From contig JAEDCY010000012.1 of NCBI GenBank assembly GCA_016293915.1, positions 1 to 64,000 on the forward strand: DNA of 64,000 bases, read 5' to 3'. The notes under the pieces were generated by a model, which saw only the letters and a program-made list of their open reading frames with translations, was not told the origin of the DNA and made no database searches. Of this stretch, positions 35,062-44,408 are shown piece by piece (within the stretch, counting starts at the first letter, position 1; every line of letters begins with the position of its first letter). The stretch comes from Treponema sp. Its GTDB lineage: Bacteria > Spirochaetota > Spirochaetia > Treponematales > Treponemataceae. The position numbers and the translations under genes are program-made.

Positions 35062-36723
35062 CGCTGAAGAGACGAGTTTGGCGTAGCGGGCAAGGTAGCC
35101 GGTTTTAACTTTTGCTTCTGGTGCTTTCCATGCGGCACGGCGGCGTTCCAGTTCTTCATCACTAACTTCAAGAGTAATCTTATAATCATTGATATCAAGA
35201 GTGATTAAGTCACCCTCTTCTACAAGCGCAATAGGGCCTCCAACCGCAGCTTCTGGAGAACAGTGCCCAAGTGAAGCTCCGCGTGTAGCTCCAGAGAAGC
35301 GGCCATCTGTAATCAGGGCCACTTCCTTATCCAGTCCCTGACCAGCAAGAGCAGCAGTTACAGCAAGCATTTCACGCATACCAGGACCACCCTTTGGACC
35401 TTCATAGCGGATAACAACAACATCCCCACTCTTAATTTTGCGGTTCTGAACAGCTTCCATAGCTTCACTTTCATCGTTGAAAACCCGAGCCGGACCTGTG
35501 TGCTTCATAAGTTCTTTAGCACAGGCAGAACGTTTTACAACAGTTCCATTTGGAGCAAGATTTCCAAACAAAATTGCAAGTCCGCCGTTGTCGCTGAAAG
35601 GGTTTTCAATCGGGCGCAAAACTTCAGGTTTACGGTTACGAACTCCGGCAATATTTTCTGCCACAGTTTTACCGGTTACAGTCATAAGACTTGTATCAAT
35701 CAGATTTTTCTTAGCAAGCTCTGCAAGAACAGCCTGTACTCCACCCGCATCATCAAGCTCACACATGAAGGTGTGGCCTGCAGGAGCAAGGTGACACAAG
35801 TTTGGAGTTCTGTTAGAAATCTCATTCACCATGTGAAGATCAATTGAAAGACCTGCCTCATGTGCGATTGCAGGCAGGTGCAGCATAGTATTCGAAGAAC
35901 AGCCCAGTGCCATATCAGCAGCAAGAGCATTCTCAAAATTTTTCATTGTAAGCATTTTGCGGGCAGTAATACCACGCTCAAACATTTCCATAACCTTCAT
36001 ACCGGCTTTTTTAGCAAGAGCAATTCGGCGGCCGCTTACGGCAGGAATTGTTCCGTTACCTGGAAGTCCAAGACCAATTGACTCAGTAAGACAGTTCATG
36101 GAATTTGCAGTAAACATACCAGAGCAGGCTCCACAACCAGGACAGGCAACACTTTCCATTTCACGAAGCTGCTCTTCTGTTATTCTACCGCTTGCAACCG
36201 CGCCAACAGCTTCAAACATATCAGTAAGAGAAAGGTTTCGTCCGCTGTATGGATTTGATGCATCATTACCAGGCAGATGGCCAGGCATCATAGGACCGCC
36301 GCTTACAAAAACAGTAGGCAGGTCAAGGCGGGCTGCCGCCATCAGCATACCTGGAACAATTTTATCGCAGTTAGGAATCATAACAAGGGCATCAAACTGA
36401 TGAGCCTTTGTCATACATTCAATGGAATCAGCAATGAGTTCGCGTGTTACAAGAGAATATTTCATTCCCTCATGGCCCATTGCAATACCGTCACAGACAC
36501 CAATTGCAGGAAATTCTATTGGAGTTCCGCCGGCCATACGCACGCCCGCTTTTACAGCTTCGGCAATTCGGTCAAGTTCAATATGGCCCGGAATTATTTC
36601 ATTTTTTGCACAACAAACACCAACAAGCGGGCGCTCCAGTTCTTCATCAATAAAACCCATTGCATAGAACAATGAGCGGTGTGGCGCACGGGCTAGGCCT
36701 TTTTTTGCGTTATCACTTTTCAT
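35038..36723 (-). CDS. ilvD: Dihydroxy-acid dehydratase
   Basis: 561 residues from the ATG at 36723, which has GAGG 6 bp upstream; the ATG at 36735 lies before that site. Iron-sulfur enzyme of valine and isoleucine synthesis. Motifs: [35 protein letters not shown] with a cluster cysteine, [24 protein letters not shown]-like [24 protein letters not shown] and [11 protein letters not shown]. The final residues DKGAVLE are duplicated downstream in a tandem repeat (34870-35061). A family B hairpin (36747-36779) lies just 5' of the gene. Confidence 0.95.
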   Translation of the reverse strand: MKSDNAKKGLARAPHRSLFYAMGFIDEELERPLVGVCCAKNEIIPGHIELDRIAEAVKAGVRMAGGTPIEFPAIGVCDGIAMGHEGMKYSLVTRELIADSIECMTKAHQFDALVMIPNCDKIVPGMLMAAARLDLPTVFVSGGPMMPGHLPGNDASNPYSGRNLSLTDMFEAVGAVASGRITEEQLREMESVACPGCGACSGMFTANSMNCLTESIGLGLPGNGTIPAVSGRRIALAKKAGMKVMEMFERGITARKMLTMKNFENALAADMALGCSSNTMLHLPAIAHEAGLSIDLHMVNEISNRTPNLCHLAPAGHTFMCELDDAGGVQAVLAELAKKNLIDTSLMTVTGKTVAENIAGVRNRKPEVLRPIENPFSDNGGLAILFGNLAPNGTVVKRSACAKELMKHTGPARVFNDESEAMEAVQNRKIKSGDVVVIRYEGPKGGPGMREMLAVTAALAGQGLDKEVALITDGRFSGATRGASLGHCSPEAAVGGPIALVEEGDLITLDINDYKITLEVSDEELERRRAAWKAPEAKVKTGYLARYAKLVSSADKGAVLE

Positions 36724-36746
36724 TTGAAACCTCATTATGCAGCGTC

Positions 36747-36970
36747 ACCGCGACTTTGAACTTGTTTCAGAGTCGCGGTTTATTTTGAGGGGGCTGACCA
36801 ATAAGTTTACCTTCTGGTGTCATTCCGAACTTGTTTCGGAATCTATAGCTCTAAATGTAGAGTAGATGCTGAAACATAGGGAGCGACACTGCATAGCAGT
36901 GTAAAAACAGTCCAGTGGACTGTTTTTAGCGAGTCTCCGAGCAGCTATGCTGCGAAGGTTCAGCATGACA
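36747..36970. repeat. Family B palindromes, including a long form with family E core
   Basis: ACCGCGACTTTGAAC with TTTCAGAGTCGCGGT (36747-36779). A short copy, CATTCCGAACTTGTTTCGGAATC (36818-36842). A long copy from GATGCTGAAAC (about 36867), whose loop is AAAAACAGTCCAGTGGACTG, GCGAGTCTCCGAGCAGC and TATGCTGCGAAG, closed by GTTCAGCATGAC (36970). No gene in the 36724-37008 gap. Confidence 0.8.
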
Positions 36971-37008
36971 ATACTTTTTAGACAGCCCCGACGATTATTT
37001 GTGTTATA

Positions 37009-38652
37009 TTACTCGTACTTATCGCGAATGACAAGTTTTACAAGTGTTTTTGTCTTTATGCAGGCTGAATGTCTCTGCTCTTCAAGATCTTCTTTTTTAA
37101 GGCTAATTCTTGAAAGCTCACAGATTTTCTTTCCGTAATCCGAAAGCTTAGAAGGACATTCCGCTTCACAGGCAAGAATCACATTTTTCTTCATAATAAA
37201 ATGTTTGAAGAACTGTGTAAACTCATCGTTATCCAGCGGAAGGCCATAAAGCATGAGAACCTTCTTATAGTCATGAATTCTTGCAAAAGTTTTACAACAG
37301 GTAACAAGCTTAGAACTGAAAAAGTCTTTTCCATCAGAACCAGCTCCAGCCGCAAGCTTTTCAGCAATTACAAAAAGCTCATCTTCTTCCGCCATATCAC
37401 CAGACGGATTACAATTAATGATATAACTCAATTCACAAGAATCGCTGAGAATCTGAGCTTTATTATCAAGAACATCAGGATTATCAATATTATGAGTTGC
37501 AAGTTCATCTGCTTCATTCTTTGCACAAAGCTCTTCCAGCTGATAATCAGGAACCTTAGAATCAAGGATACCCTGGTTAGAATCAGACATAAGAGACATT
37601 GTTTCTGAAAGGATTTCTGATTCCTTTTGACTGATACCAATATCTTCTGAAACAGCAGAACGTTTCTTTTCATCACCCATAATATCAGCAAGTATTGAAT
37701 CAACTGCACTGTCAGTATGGATTTCCTCATTTGCATTTACATCTGCAACCTCAGTTACAGCTGGCTCAGAAACTTCAGGTTCTGCAGATATTGCAGCTTC
37801 CGTAGTCGCAGCTTCAGCAGGTTCTTCAGCACTCATAAAATCAGCTTCCTCATCAGAAGCCCCTATTTCTGCACTGAATGTATCATCATCTTCAAATTCT
37901 TCTTCTTCATTTTCAGAAAGACCTGCAGAAATATCATCAGCATTATCTTTAAAGAAAGAAACAGAAGCCCCCTGCACAGCACTTATACGAACAACTATTC
38001 TGTCTCCTTCATCAGCAGCCTCATAAAGACAGCCATCTTCTTCTCCAACATAGAAAAGACCACCATCTCCATCTACACGAAGATTATGAAGCGCTGTACA
38101 ACCTTCAAAAGCATCCGGCGCAAGGTATTCAAGACAAGAAGGAAAAACAACACTTTCAAGAGAAGTACAGTTTGCAACAGCCTTTGCTTCAATTCTTTTT
38201 ACTGTAGGAGGAATAACAAGAGATTTTATAGAGCGACAGCCTTCAAAAACACTTTCCGAAAGAACAGTTATACCCGCTCTAAAAGGAATTTCAGGCAAAG
38301 ATTCGCAATTCTTAAAAAGTCCTTCAGGGAAAGAAGAAACGCTGTTTGGCATTGTAACTTTAGAAAGTGCAGAACATCCGGCAAAAAGATAAGGCGGAAG
38401 TTCGGTCAATCCGGAAGGAAGCTTCACCTTTTCCAGAGCCTTGGAATTTTCAAAAACACAATTTCCAAGTTCTGTTATAGAATCTGGAAGAGAAAGAGAT
38501 TCATACGGACACTCCGAAAAGACCTCATCATCAATTCTATGTGCTCCAAATGGAACGCGGCCAGAAAAGTCTGTTGATGTATCATCTACACCAAGAACCG
38601 TATGCATATCTTCAGAATAAAGCAGACCATTTTTTTTGATATACGAACCCAT
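37009..38652 (-). CDS. Leucine-rich-repeat (BspA-like LRR_5) protein
   Basis: 547 residues. Residues about 35-200 form about seven LRR_5 units of roughly 23 residues: LSLPDSITELGNCVFENSKAL, VTMPNSVSSFPEGLFKNC, VIPPTVKRIEAKAVANCTSL. An acidic, low-complexity middle (about 240-330, many Glu, Ala and Ser) leads to a C-terminal helical region (about 380-547) of unknown type. There is no signal peptide, unlike surface BspA proteins, so it is probably cytoplasmic or exported unusually. LRR domains usually mediate protein binding. Divergent from the metal ABC operon. Confidence 0.7.
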   Translation of the reverse strand: MGSYIKKNGLLYSEDMHTVLGVDDTSTDFSGRVPFGAHRIDDEVFSECPYESLSLPDSITELGNCVFENSKALEKVKLPSGLTELPPYLFAGCSALSKVTMPNSVSSFPEGLFKNCESLPEIPFRAGITVLSESVFEGCRSIKSLVIPPTVKRIEAKAVANCTSLESVVFPSCLEYLAPDAFEGCTALHNLRVDGDGGLFYVGEEDGCLYEAADEGDRIVVRISAVQGASVSFFKDNADDISAGLSENEEEEFEDDDTFSAEIGASDEEADFMSAEEPAEAATTEAAISAEPEVSEPAVTEVADVNANEEIHTDSAVDSILADIMGDEKKRSAVSEDIGISQKESEILSETMSLMSDSNQGILDSKVPDYQLEELCAKNEADELATHNIDNPDVLDNKAQILSDSCELSYIINCNPSGDMAEEDELFVIAEKLAAGAGSDGKDFFSSKLVTCCKTFARIHDYKKVLMLYGLPLDNDEFTQFFKHFIMKKNVILACEAECPSKLSDYGKKICELSRISLKKEDLEEQRHSACIKTKTLVKLVIRDKYE

Positions 38653-38706
38653 AAACTTTCCTTACAAAAAAATTGTTTTATACAATTTTATCATAGGAAT
38701 TGTTAT

Positions 38707-38735
38707 TTGTCATTTAATAATGTTCATGTTATTCT
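38707..38735 (+). promoter_or_regulatory. Promoter of the metal ABC operon
   Basis: TTGTCA, 17-bp spacer, TATTCT ending 6 bp before the ATG at 38742, so the transcript may be leaderless. TTATT and AATAA arms around the -35 hexamer form a weak dyad that might bind a metalloregulator. Confidence 0.45.
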
Positions 38736-38741
38736 ATAAAT

Positions 38742-39737
38742 ATGCTGAAAATTTTCGCCTCAGGAACGCAGATTTTTTACAGTGAAAGCAAATGGCTTCA
38801 CCCGATTTTTGAATTCGAAACCTTTCTTCAAACTTATGATGGTCTGCGAGACAATCTGACAGCCTGGGATTCCGCCATAGGAAAAGCGGCATCTGTTTTA
38901 CTCATACGTCTTGGTATTAAGCAGATGCACGGCGAATTAGTCAGCGAACTTGCCGTAAAATATGTAGAACGCGTACTTGGAAAAGAAAAAATCAGCTGGA
39001 CTACCCTTGTAGACCGCCTCATGTGCCAGACAGAAAGCCAGCTGGAAAATCTCACAGACATTGACGAAATGTACTATCTTTTGCGACAGCGGGCAAAACT
39101 TGTTCTTGGAGTACCGGTAAGCATAAAAAATCTCTGCTATAAATATGGAAAAATCAATGATTTAAACCTGGAAGTGCCTTCCGGCGGCAGAATTATGATT
39201 CTTGGAGAAAACGGAACCGGAAAAACTACCCTTCTCCGCCTTATCTGTGGCATTTACAAGGCAGACAGTGGCAGCATTCTGATTGACGGAAAACCTGTTA
39301 AACAACTGGAAAAATATACAATCGGCTATATCCCACAGCTTTCAGAACTTCAGGAAGAACAGAACTTTGATTTGACTGTGGAAGAAGTTGTAGGCCTTGG
39401 CTGCCAGATGCACAACAGACAGCAAAGGAAGGACGCGGTGGAAGGAGCTATGAGACGGACCGGCTGCGAAAACCTTGCCGGCCGTAAATTTTCTGTGCTA
39501 AGCGGAGGTGAAAAACAGAAAGTTTCTCTTGCCCGCTGCCTTGCCCAAAAAGCCAGATTACTTCTTCTTGATGAACCAACAGCAAATCTTGATAAGGACA
39601 ACCGCCGCATGGTTGTAGACATCCTTCATTCACTATCCATTTCTGAAATTCCTACTATTATAATGGTAACACACGACAAAGAATTAACTTCCCTCAAAAA
39701 ATGGGCAGTTTTTAATCTTGGAGAACAGAATGGATAG
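38742..39737 (+). CDS. DUF1893 domain fused to a metal ABC transporter ATPase (ZnuC/TroB-like)
   Basis: 331 residues in two parts. Residues about 1-118 match the look of the DUF1893 domain (LTAWDSAIGKAASVLLIRLG, LAVKYVERVLG, TLVDRLMCQTES, LTDIDEMYYLLRQRAK). Residues about 122-331 are an ABC ATPase: GENGTGKTTLLRLI Walker A, QLSELQEEQ Q-loop, LSGGEKQKVSLARCLA signature, LLLLDEPTANLDKD Walker B and a switch His in MVTHDKE. It precedes genes for an ABC-3 permease and a ZnuA-like protein with overlaps, so it serves Zn or Mn uptake. The fusion is unusual; DUF1893 proteins normally stand alone, and the family's role is unknown. Confidence 0.85.
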   Translation: MLKIFASGTQIFYSESKWLHPIFEFETFLQTYDGLRDNLTAWDSAIGKAASVLLIRLGIKQMHGELVSELAVKYVERVLGKEKISWTTLVDRLMCQTESQLENLTDIDEMYYLLRQRAKLVLGVPVSIKNLCYKYGKINDLNLEVPSGGRIMILGENGTGKTTLLRLICGIYKADSGSILIDGKPVKQLEKYTIGYIPQLSELQEEQNFDLTVEEVVGLGCQMHNRQQRKDAVEGAMRRTGCENLAGRKFSVLSGGEKQKVSLARCLAQKARLLLLDEPTANLDKDNRRMVVDILHSLSISEIPTIIMVTHDKELTSLKKWAVFNLGEQNG

Positions 39738-40548
39738 ACTTATTCTGCTTTTTTCACTTGCCCCGGTTATGAAGGGCTTTATTGCAATGGGCATTTCCGG
39801 AGCAGCCTTTCCACTCTGCGGAGTTATGGTACTCAGACTTAATCTTGTTCCAATGCGCTATATGCTTATGCACGGAGTAATTCTTGGCGGTGCAATTGCA
39901 ATGGCATTAAACGTTCCCCTTCTCCCCGTAACTATCACTGTAAATCTGATTTTAGTTTTTATGATGCTTATGATGACTAATGACGGAACAGGCCGTAACT
40001 TTGGCGGAACAAGTGCCGCAACTATGGTTTTAAGCATGGCATTAGCTTCTTTGATTATGCACGCAGCAGATGTTCCTGCAAAAGATACCCTAGACCTTTT
40101 ATGGGGAAGTCCTTTTGCCTTAAGTCTTTTGGATATTGCGTCTCTCTGCGCTTTATCTCTTATACTTTTTTTATATGTAATTCTCAACTTCCGAAACATC
40201 AAAAACTTATTTTTTAGCAAAGAAATATCTATGAGTCTTGGAATCAAAGTTCGCCTTCATAATGCTGTTATGGTAATTATGATTGCCTCTGTAGTTGCTG
40301 TTGCAATGAAGCTTCTTGGAGCTTTTCTTATTGATTCCCTTTTGATTCTTCCGGTAATGTGCGCCGCGCCTTTCCTTAAAAAATTCAAGAAAAACGGAAT
40401 CCGAGCTCTTTTTATCGGAAGCAGTATCACAGGTTTTAGTCTCTCTGTTGCAGGTTATATTATAGCTGTAGCAGCAGATTTCCCGCCTGCCGGAACAATT
40501 TCTCTTCTTGCAGGAATATTATTCTTTATTGGAAGGATTATAAAATGA
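39718..40548 (+). CDS. Metal ABC transporter permease (ABC-3 family)
   Basis: 276 residues, about seven to eight membrane segments. ZnuB/TroC-type features: GISGAAFPLCGVMVLRLNLVPMRY near the start, GTSAATMVL, LDLLWGSPFALS, FFSKEISMSLGIKVRLHN and MKLLGAFLIDSLLILPVMCAA. The start overlaps the ATPase gene by 20 bp, and the stop overlaps the next start by 4 bp. Confidence 0.88.
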   Translation: MENRMDRLILLFSLAPVMKGFIAMGISGAAFPLCGVMVLRLNLVPMRYMLMHGVILGGAIAMALNVPLLPVTITVNLILVFMMLMMTNDGTGRNFGGTSAATMVLSMALASLIMHAADVPAKDTLDLLWGSPFALSLLDIASLCALSLILFLYVILNFRNIKNLFFSKEISMSLGIKVRLHNAVMVIMIASVVAVAMKLLGAFLIDSLLILPVMCAAPFLKKFKKNGIRALFIGSSITGFSLSVAGYIIAVAADFPPAGTISLLAGILFFIGRIIK

Positions 40549-41291
40549 AAATCCAGAAAAAACTCAGCATGCTTATAGCCGCTTCTGTGCTAGCCACTTT
40601 ATCATGGGCAGCTCCAAAGAAGGTTGTAGCTTCAACATCATGGTCTGCAGCCTTCGCAGACATTGCCGGAGCAGACGAAGTTGAAAGCATTGCCCCTGTA
40701 AATCTCCGCCACCCGCCGGAGTACGAAATCACAGTAAGTGACGTTCAGAAAATTTCTGATTCAGAAGTTTTTATTTTTGCAGGTTTTGAACGTATGATGA
40801 AAACTCTTGGAACAAAAGTCGCAAACAAAGGTGTAAGTGTTCAGGTTACTCTGGACAACTCTCTTGCAACAGTAAAAGAATCTACTCTTAAAATTGCCCA
40901 GGCACTTGGTACAGAAGATATCCAGAAAGTTCGTTTTGCAGAGTATGAAAAGCTTGTAAAAGACGGTCAGAAAAAGGCACTCAAAAAGAAGCTGAACAAA
41001 AAGAAAGTTCTCTGCAATAAAAATCAAACTTACCTTGCTAAAGAACTCGGTCTTGAAATCGCTGGAATTTTTGGTCCAGGCCCTGTTACTGCAGAAGAAT
41101 TGCTCGAAGCAAAAAAAGCCGGATATGACCTAATCATTGATAATATCCATAATCCGACAGGAAAACCTGTTACAGAAGTTCTTCCTAAAGCAAAATATAT
41201 CGTCTGGCGCAACTTTCCTACAGCAGTAGAACACGACGCGCTGAAGAAGGTTGTTGCTGATAACATTGAATTACTGTTGAAAGAGTTCTAA
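40545..41291 (+). CDS. Metal-binding solute-binding protein, ZnuA/TroA-like
   Basis: 248 residues. Signal peptide about 1-21 (LIAASVLATLSWA) and no lipobox. The cluster 9 binding-protein layout is present but shortened: VVASTSWSAAFADIAGADEV, then NLRHPPEYEITVSDVQKISDSEVFIFAGFERMM where a metal-ligand His sits (RHPPEYE, in place of the usual HxYxP segment). A long central helix (about 105-155) and a C-terminal lobe (DLIIDNIHNPTGKPVTEVLPKA) follow. The His-rich zinc loop of ZnuA is absent. It probably delivers Zn or Mn to the permease. Followed by two family A hairpins and the convergent cimA. Confidence 0.8.
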   Translation: MKIQKKLSMLIAASVLATLSWAAPKKVVASTSWSAAFADIAGADEVESIAPVNLRHPPEYEITVSDVQKISDSEVFIFAGFERMMKTLGTKVANKGVSVQVTLDNSLATVKESTLKIAQALGTEDIQKVRFAEYEKLVKDGQKKALKKKLNKKKVLCNKNQTYLAKELGLEIAGIFGPGPVTAEELLEAKKAGYDLIIDNIHNPTGKPVTEVLPKAKYIVWRNFPTAVEHDALKKVVADNIELLLKEF

Positions 41292-41298
41292 GACACAC

Positions 41299-41395
41299 GG
41301 TGGTTGAGTGCTCGCGAAGCGAGTGTATCGAAACCACCGGAACAGTCGGCTCATAAAGTGGTTTCGATACGCCCTTTGGGCTACTCAACCACCGG
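41299..41395. repeat. Inverted pair of family A hairpins between convergent genes
   Basis: Forward 41299-41338 (apical stem CTCGC/GCGAG) and reverse 41358-41395 (GCCC/GGGC). Confidence 0.85.
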
Positions 41396-41399
41396 AGCT

Positions 41400-42965
41400 C
41401 TATTTACTCAACTTCAATTCAAAAGAATCTACAAGGGCTATCCAAGACGCCTCAATTACGTCGGAAGATACGCCCACAGTAGTCCAGCTGGTCTGCCCAT
41501 CGGTTGATTCAATAATTACACGAACACGGGCAGCCGTTGCAGACTTTGAATCCAGAACACGTACCTTATAATCTACAAGCCGGAAATTTGATACAACCGG
41601 ATAGAATTTTTCCAGAGCCTTACGAAGCGCAATATCAAGAGCGTTTACAGGACCATCACCTTCACCCGCAGTAATTTCAAAATTGCCGTCAACCTCAACC
41701 TTAATCTGAGCACAGCAGCAAACGCCCTCTTCAGGCCGCGGATTAGAACCTGTCGTCTGATAATAATGAAGCTTAAAAAACGGTTTGTACTGACCAAGCA
41801 TCTTACGAACCAGAAGCTCAAAACTTCCATCGGCACCTTCAAACTGATATCCGGCAGATTCAAGTTCCTTAACCTTAGCCATAAGCTCGCTTACAATCGG
41901 ATCATTTCGTTTTACCTCCGGTGCAAAACGTCTGATTTTTTCAAGAATAGTACTTCGCCCGGCAACCTCACTCATAAGGAAGACACGGGTATTTCCAACA
42001 ACTTCCGGTTGAATATGTTCATAGGCAAAAGGATTTTTAAGAACCGCATCAATATGCATTCCGGCCTTGTGGGCAAAAGCATCCTTACCAACATAAGGAG
42101 ATTGAGGATTCACCCGGATATTTGTGAGTTCTGCCACACGTTTACAGATGGCTGTAAGATTTTTCAGGCTTTCATCCGGAACAACCTGATAGCCCATTTT
42201 TATCTGAAGATTTGGAATTATTGTAGAAAGATTTGCGTTACCGGTGCGCTCTCCAAAACCAAGCAGAACACCTTGAACATGAGTTGCTCCTTCTTTTACG
42301 GCAACAAGAGAATTTGCAACAGCAAGGCCGCAGTCGTTATGAGTATGAATTCCAACAGTTACTTTTTTGCCGTAAAGTTTAACAACCTCGCTCACAGCAC
42401 GGCGGCATTCGTCAATCATAAAGCCGCCCTTTGTTTCACAAAGAGAAAGAACAGAAGCCCCACCCTCTACCGCAGCTTTCAGAGTTTCAAGAGCATAAGC
42501 TTTGTCTTCTTCGTAGGCTGTAAAAAAATGCTCAGCATCATAAATTACCTGGCGGCCATTTTCAACAAGAAAGGCACAAGACTCACGAATCATTTTGAGA
42601 TTTTCTTCCGGAGTAGTTTTGAGGATGTCTGTTACCTGAAAAGTCCAGGATTTTCCAAAGATAACGACAGTTTTTGTATTTGCCGCAAGAAGACTTTTAA
42701 GATTTGCATCTTCATCACAGCGGCAGTTCTTACGACGTGTTGAACCGAAAGCACAAACCTGAGCATTCTTAAACTTAATTTCAGAAACAGCCTTAAAAAA
42801 CTCCATATCCTTAGGATTCGATCCGGGATTTCCAGCTTCAATATAAGTTACTCCAAGCTCATCGAGCTCACGACAAATATGCAGCTTATCCTGAACAGAA
42901 AAGCTTATACCCTCGCCCTGAGCACCATCGCGCAATGTCGAATCAAGAATCTCAATTTTCTTCAT
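41400..42965 (-). CDS. cimA: (R)-Citramalate synthase
   Basis: 521 residues. Condenses pyruvate and acetyl-CoA to citramalate, the threonine-independent entry to isoleucine. It begins IEILDSTLRDGAQGEGISFS, with the catalytic RDGAQ. GIHTHNDCGLAVANSL supplies the metal His pair and GFGERTGNANLSTIIPNL follows. The C-terminal regulatory domain holds YQFEGADGSFELLVRKML and VNALDIALRKALEKFYP. The length and the EAGNPGSNPKD segment fit the TIGR00977 type rather than 2-isopropylmalate synthase. Single gene. Confidence 0.9.
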   Translation of the reverse strand: MKKIEILDSTLRDGAQGEGISFSVQDKLHICRELDELGVTYIEAGNPGSNPKDMEFFKAVSEIKFKNAQVCAFGSTRRKNCRCDEDANLKSLLAANTKTVVIFGKSWTFQVTDILKTTPEENLKMIRESCAFLVENGRQVIYDAEHFFTAYEEDKAYALETLKAAVEGGASVLSLCETKGGFMIDECRRAVSEVVKLYGKKVTVGIHTHNDCGLAVANSLVAVKEGATHVQGVLLGFGERTGNANLSTIIPNLQIKMGYQVVPDESLKNLTAICKRVAELTNIRVNPQSPYVGKDAFAHKAGMHIDAVLKNPFAYEHIQPEVVGNTRVFLMSEVAGRSTILEKIRRFAPEVKRNDPIVSELMAKVKELESAGYQFEGADGSFELLVRKMLGQYKPFFKLHYYQTTGSNPRPEEGVCCCAQIKVEVDGNFEITAGEGDGPVNALDIALRKALEKFYPVVSNFRLVDYKVRVLDSKSATAARVRVIIESTDGQTSWTTVGVSSDVIEASWIALVDSFELKLSK

Positions 42966-43113
42966 AAGTTAATTATGGAAGAAAACAAAGGTATTTTCAA
43001 TATCTCTAATTTTATATAGTAATAAAATTTATAATATTTTGTTATATTTTCCCATTTTCAGCAAAAAAGCCCCGTGAAACACAATTTGTGAAACACTCGT
43101 CTCCGATTTAAAG

Positions 43114-43214
43114 GGAGGATTTTTTCAAATGAAAAAAATCGTTGGAATTCTTGCAGCAGCAGCAGTTCTTGCTACTTCTGTATTCGCAGCTGATGTTTCT
43201 GCTAAGGTAAAACT
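43114..43214 (+). repeat. Left copy of a 101-bp perfect inverted repeat at the porin 5' ends
   Basis: From GGAGGAT (ribosome-binding site) through the start, signal-peptide codons and the first mature codons of the porin gene. Identical base for base, inverted, to 57117-57217. Confidence 0.95.
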
Positions 43215-44274
43215 CACAGGAAGTTTGTTGGACGTTGGCATCCCTACAACGTCAGGATCTGCAACATTCTCTGCTTTTGGATTGAATCCACACCGCTCAC
43301 ATGACTGGGAGCCAGATTTGGCACTTTCTTATTCAGAAGATAAAGTTGGTGCTGAAATTGCTTTCAAAACATTGAATGAATGGGATTCAGGAGAAGGTGA
43401 AACTTCTACTAACTGGAAAATTTGGATTAAACCAATTGATGTATTGAAAATCAACTTCGGACGCATTGGTGATTCTTTGAATACAGAATCTATCGACTAT
43501 TCTAACCGCATCTACAACTACGATGAATGGGGATACAGAATGGAATTCGCTTCAAACGGATTCACATTGGCTGCAGCTCTTCACTTTGCACAGGGAAAGA
43601 ACTTCCTTTCACAGTACAAGAATGCTAATGGTGCTGATTCTATTTCTATCCACAGCCTCGCTGTATATGGTCAGTATGCTGCTGACTTCGGTACAATCAA
43701 AGCATTGCTCGATGTTAAGACTGCTAGCGGTGAATGGGCAGAAGCAACAGAAGATACTTATGAACTTGATCCAAAAACAGGAGAAATCAAAAAGACTGCA
43801 GCTAAAGCTGCTGCTTACACTGCTACACCAGGAAACCTCTTTGCAGGTGTTGGTTACAACAACGCATTCGGTGCATTCAACCTCTTTGTTGATGCTGGTA
43901 TGAACATTGGTTTGCCAGAAGCTGGAGAAGGAAAAATTGGTCTCGTAGCTGACGTTGATGGTAAATTTGCTCAGGATGCATTGTACTTCGAAGCTTATGC
44001 TAAACTTACATATGCTGACTTCAAGGCAACTGTTGACCCAATCGCTGTAATGACAATTGCTAAGTTTGCTTACCAGCTTGATCCATGCAAGGTTTATGTA
44101 TACTTCAAAGATGAAAACCTTTTGGCTAATAAGTTCACTTCAACAATCAAACTTGGTGCTGAAGGATCTTTCGGTGCTTGTGGATGGAACATCTGTGGAC
44201 AGATTGATACATTCCCTAAAGCAGCAGACAAGATTGCTATCTCTGTACCAGTTGAATTCACAGTTGCTTGGTAA
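43129..44274 (+). CDS. Treponemal outer-membrane porin-like protein (left copy)
   Basis: 381 residues. Signal peptide about 1-20 ending SVFA-A. The mature part is rich in Gly, aromatic and alternating residues, with beta-strand features such as WKIWIKPIDVLKINFGRIGD, YDEWGYRMEFASNGFTL and the final VPVEFTVAW ending in an aromatic residue, which fits an outer-membrane beta-barrel. It is a paralogue of the gene at 56132-57202. The first 101 bp are identical between them; the rest has diverged, including at silent sites. GGAGG lies before the start. I see no good -35 upstream, unlike the right copy. Followed by a strong terminator and then a dead lipoprotein gene. Confidence 0.8.
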   Translation: MKKIVGILAAAAVLATSVFAADVSAKVKLTGSLLDVGIPTTSGSATFSAFGLNPHRSHDWEPDLALSYSEDKVGAEIAFKTLNEWDSGEGETSTNWKIWIKPIDVLKINFGRIGDSLNTESIDYSNRIYNYDEWGYRMEFASNGFTLAAALHFAQGKNFLSQYKNANGADSISIHSLAVYGQYAADFGTIKALLDVKTASGEWAEATEDTYELDPKTGEIKKTAAKAAAYTATPGNLFAGVGYNNAFGAFNLFVDAGMNIGLPEAGEGKIGLVADVDGKFAQDALYFEAYAKLTYADFKATVDPIAVMTIAKFAYQLDPCKVYVYFKDENLLANKFTSTIKLGAEGSFGACGWNICGQIDTFPKAADKIAISVPVEFTVAW

Positions 44275-44306
44275 TTCCAGTAACATAGAATACTGCTAAA
44301 CAGTAA

Positions 44307-44336
44307 AAAGGCTCCTCGAAAGAGGAGCTTTTTTTA
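44307..44336 (+). terminator. Terminator after the left porin gene
   Basis: AGGCTCCTC-GAAA-GAGGAGCTT followed by seven T. Confidence 0.85.
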
Positions 44337-44408
44337 TTCTTTACTGTAACATAAGTTACAATTCAAGTGTTAAATATATAGAATAAATACAAATACGGAG
44401 TATTTGAT

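Noticed and set aside
34838..35086. Plus-strand open frame of 82 codons with an internally repeated peptide
   Set aside because: It is the reverse reading of the 84-bp repeat and the end of ilvD. The repetition comes from DNA duplication, not from a protein repeat.
41304..41571. Short plus-strand frames after the ZnuA-like gene
   Set aside because: They start in family A hairpins and run over the cimA 3' end; no ribosome-binding site and no protein-like features.
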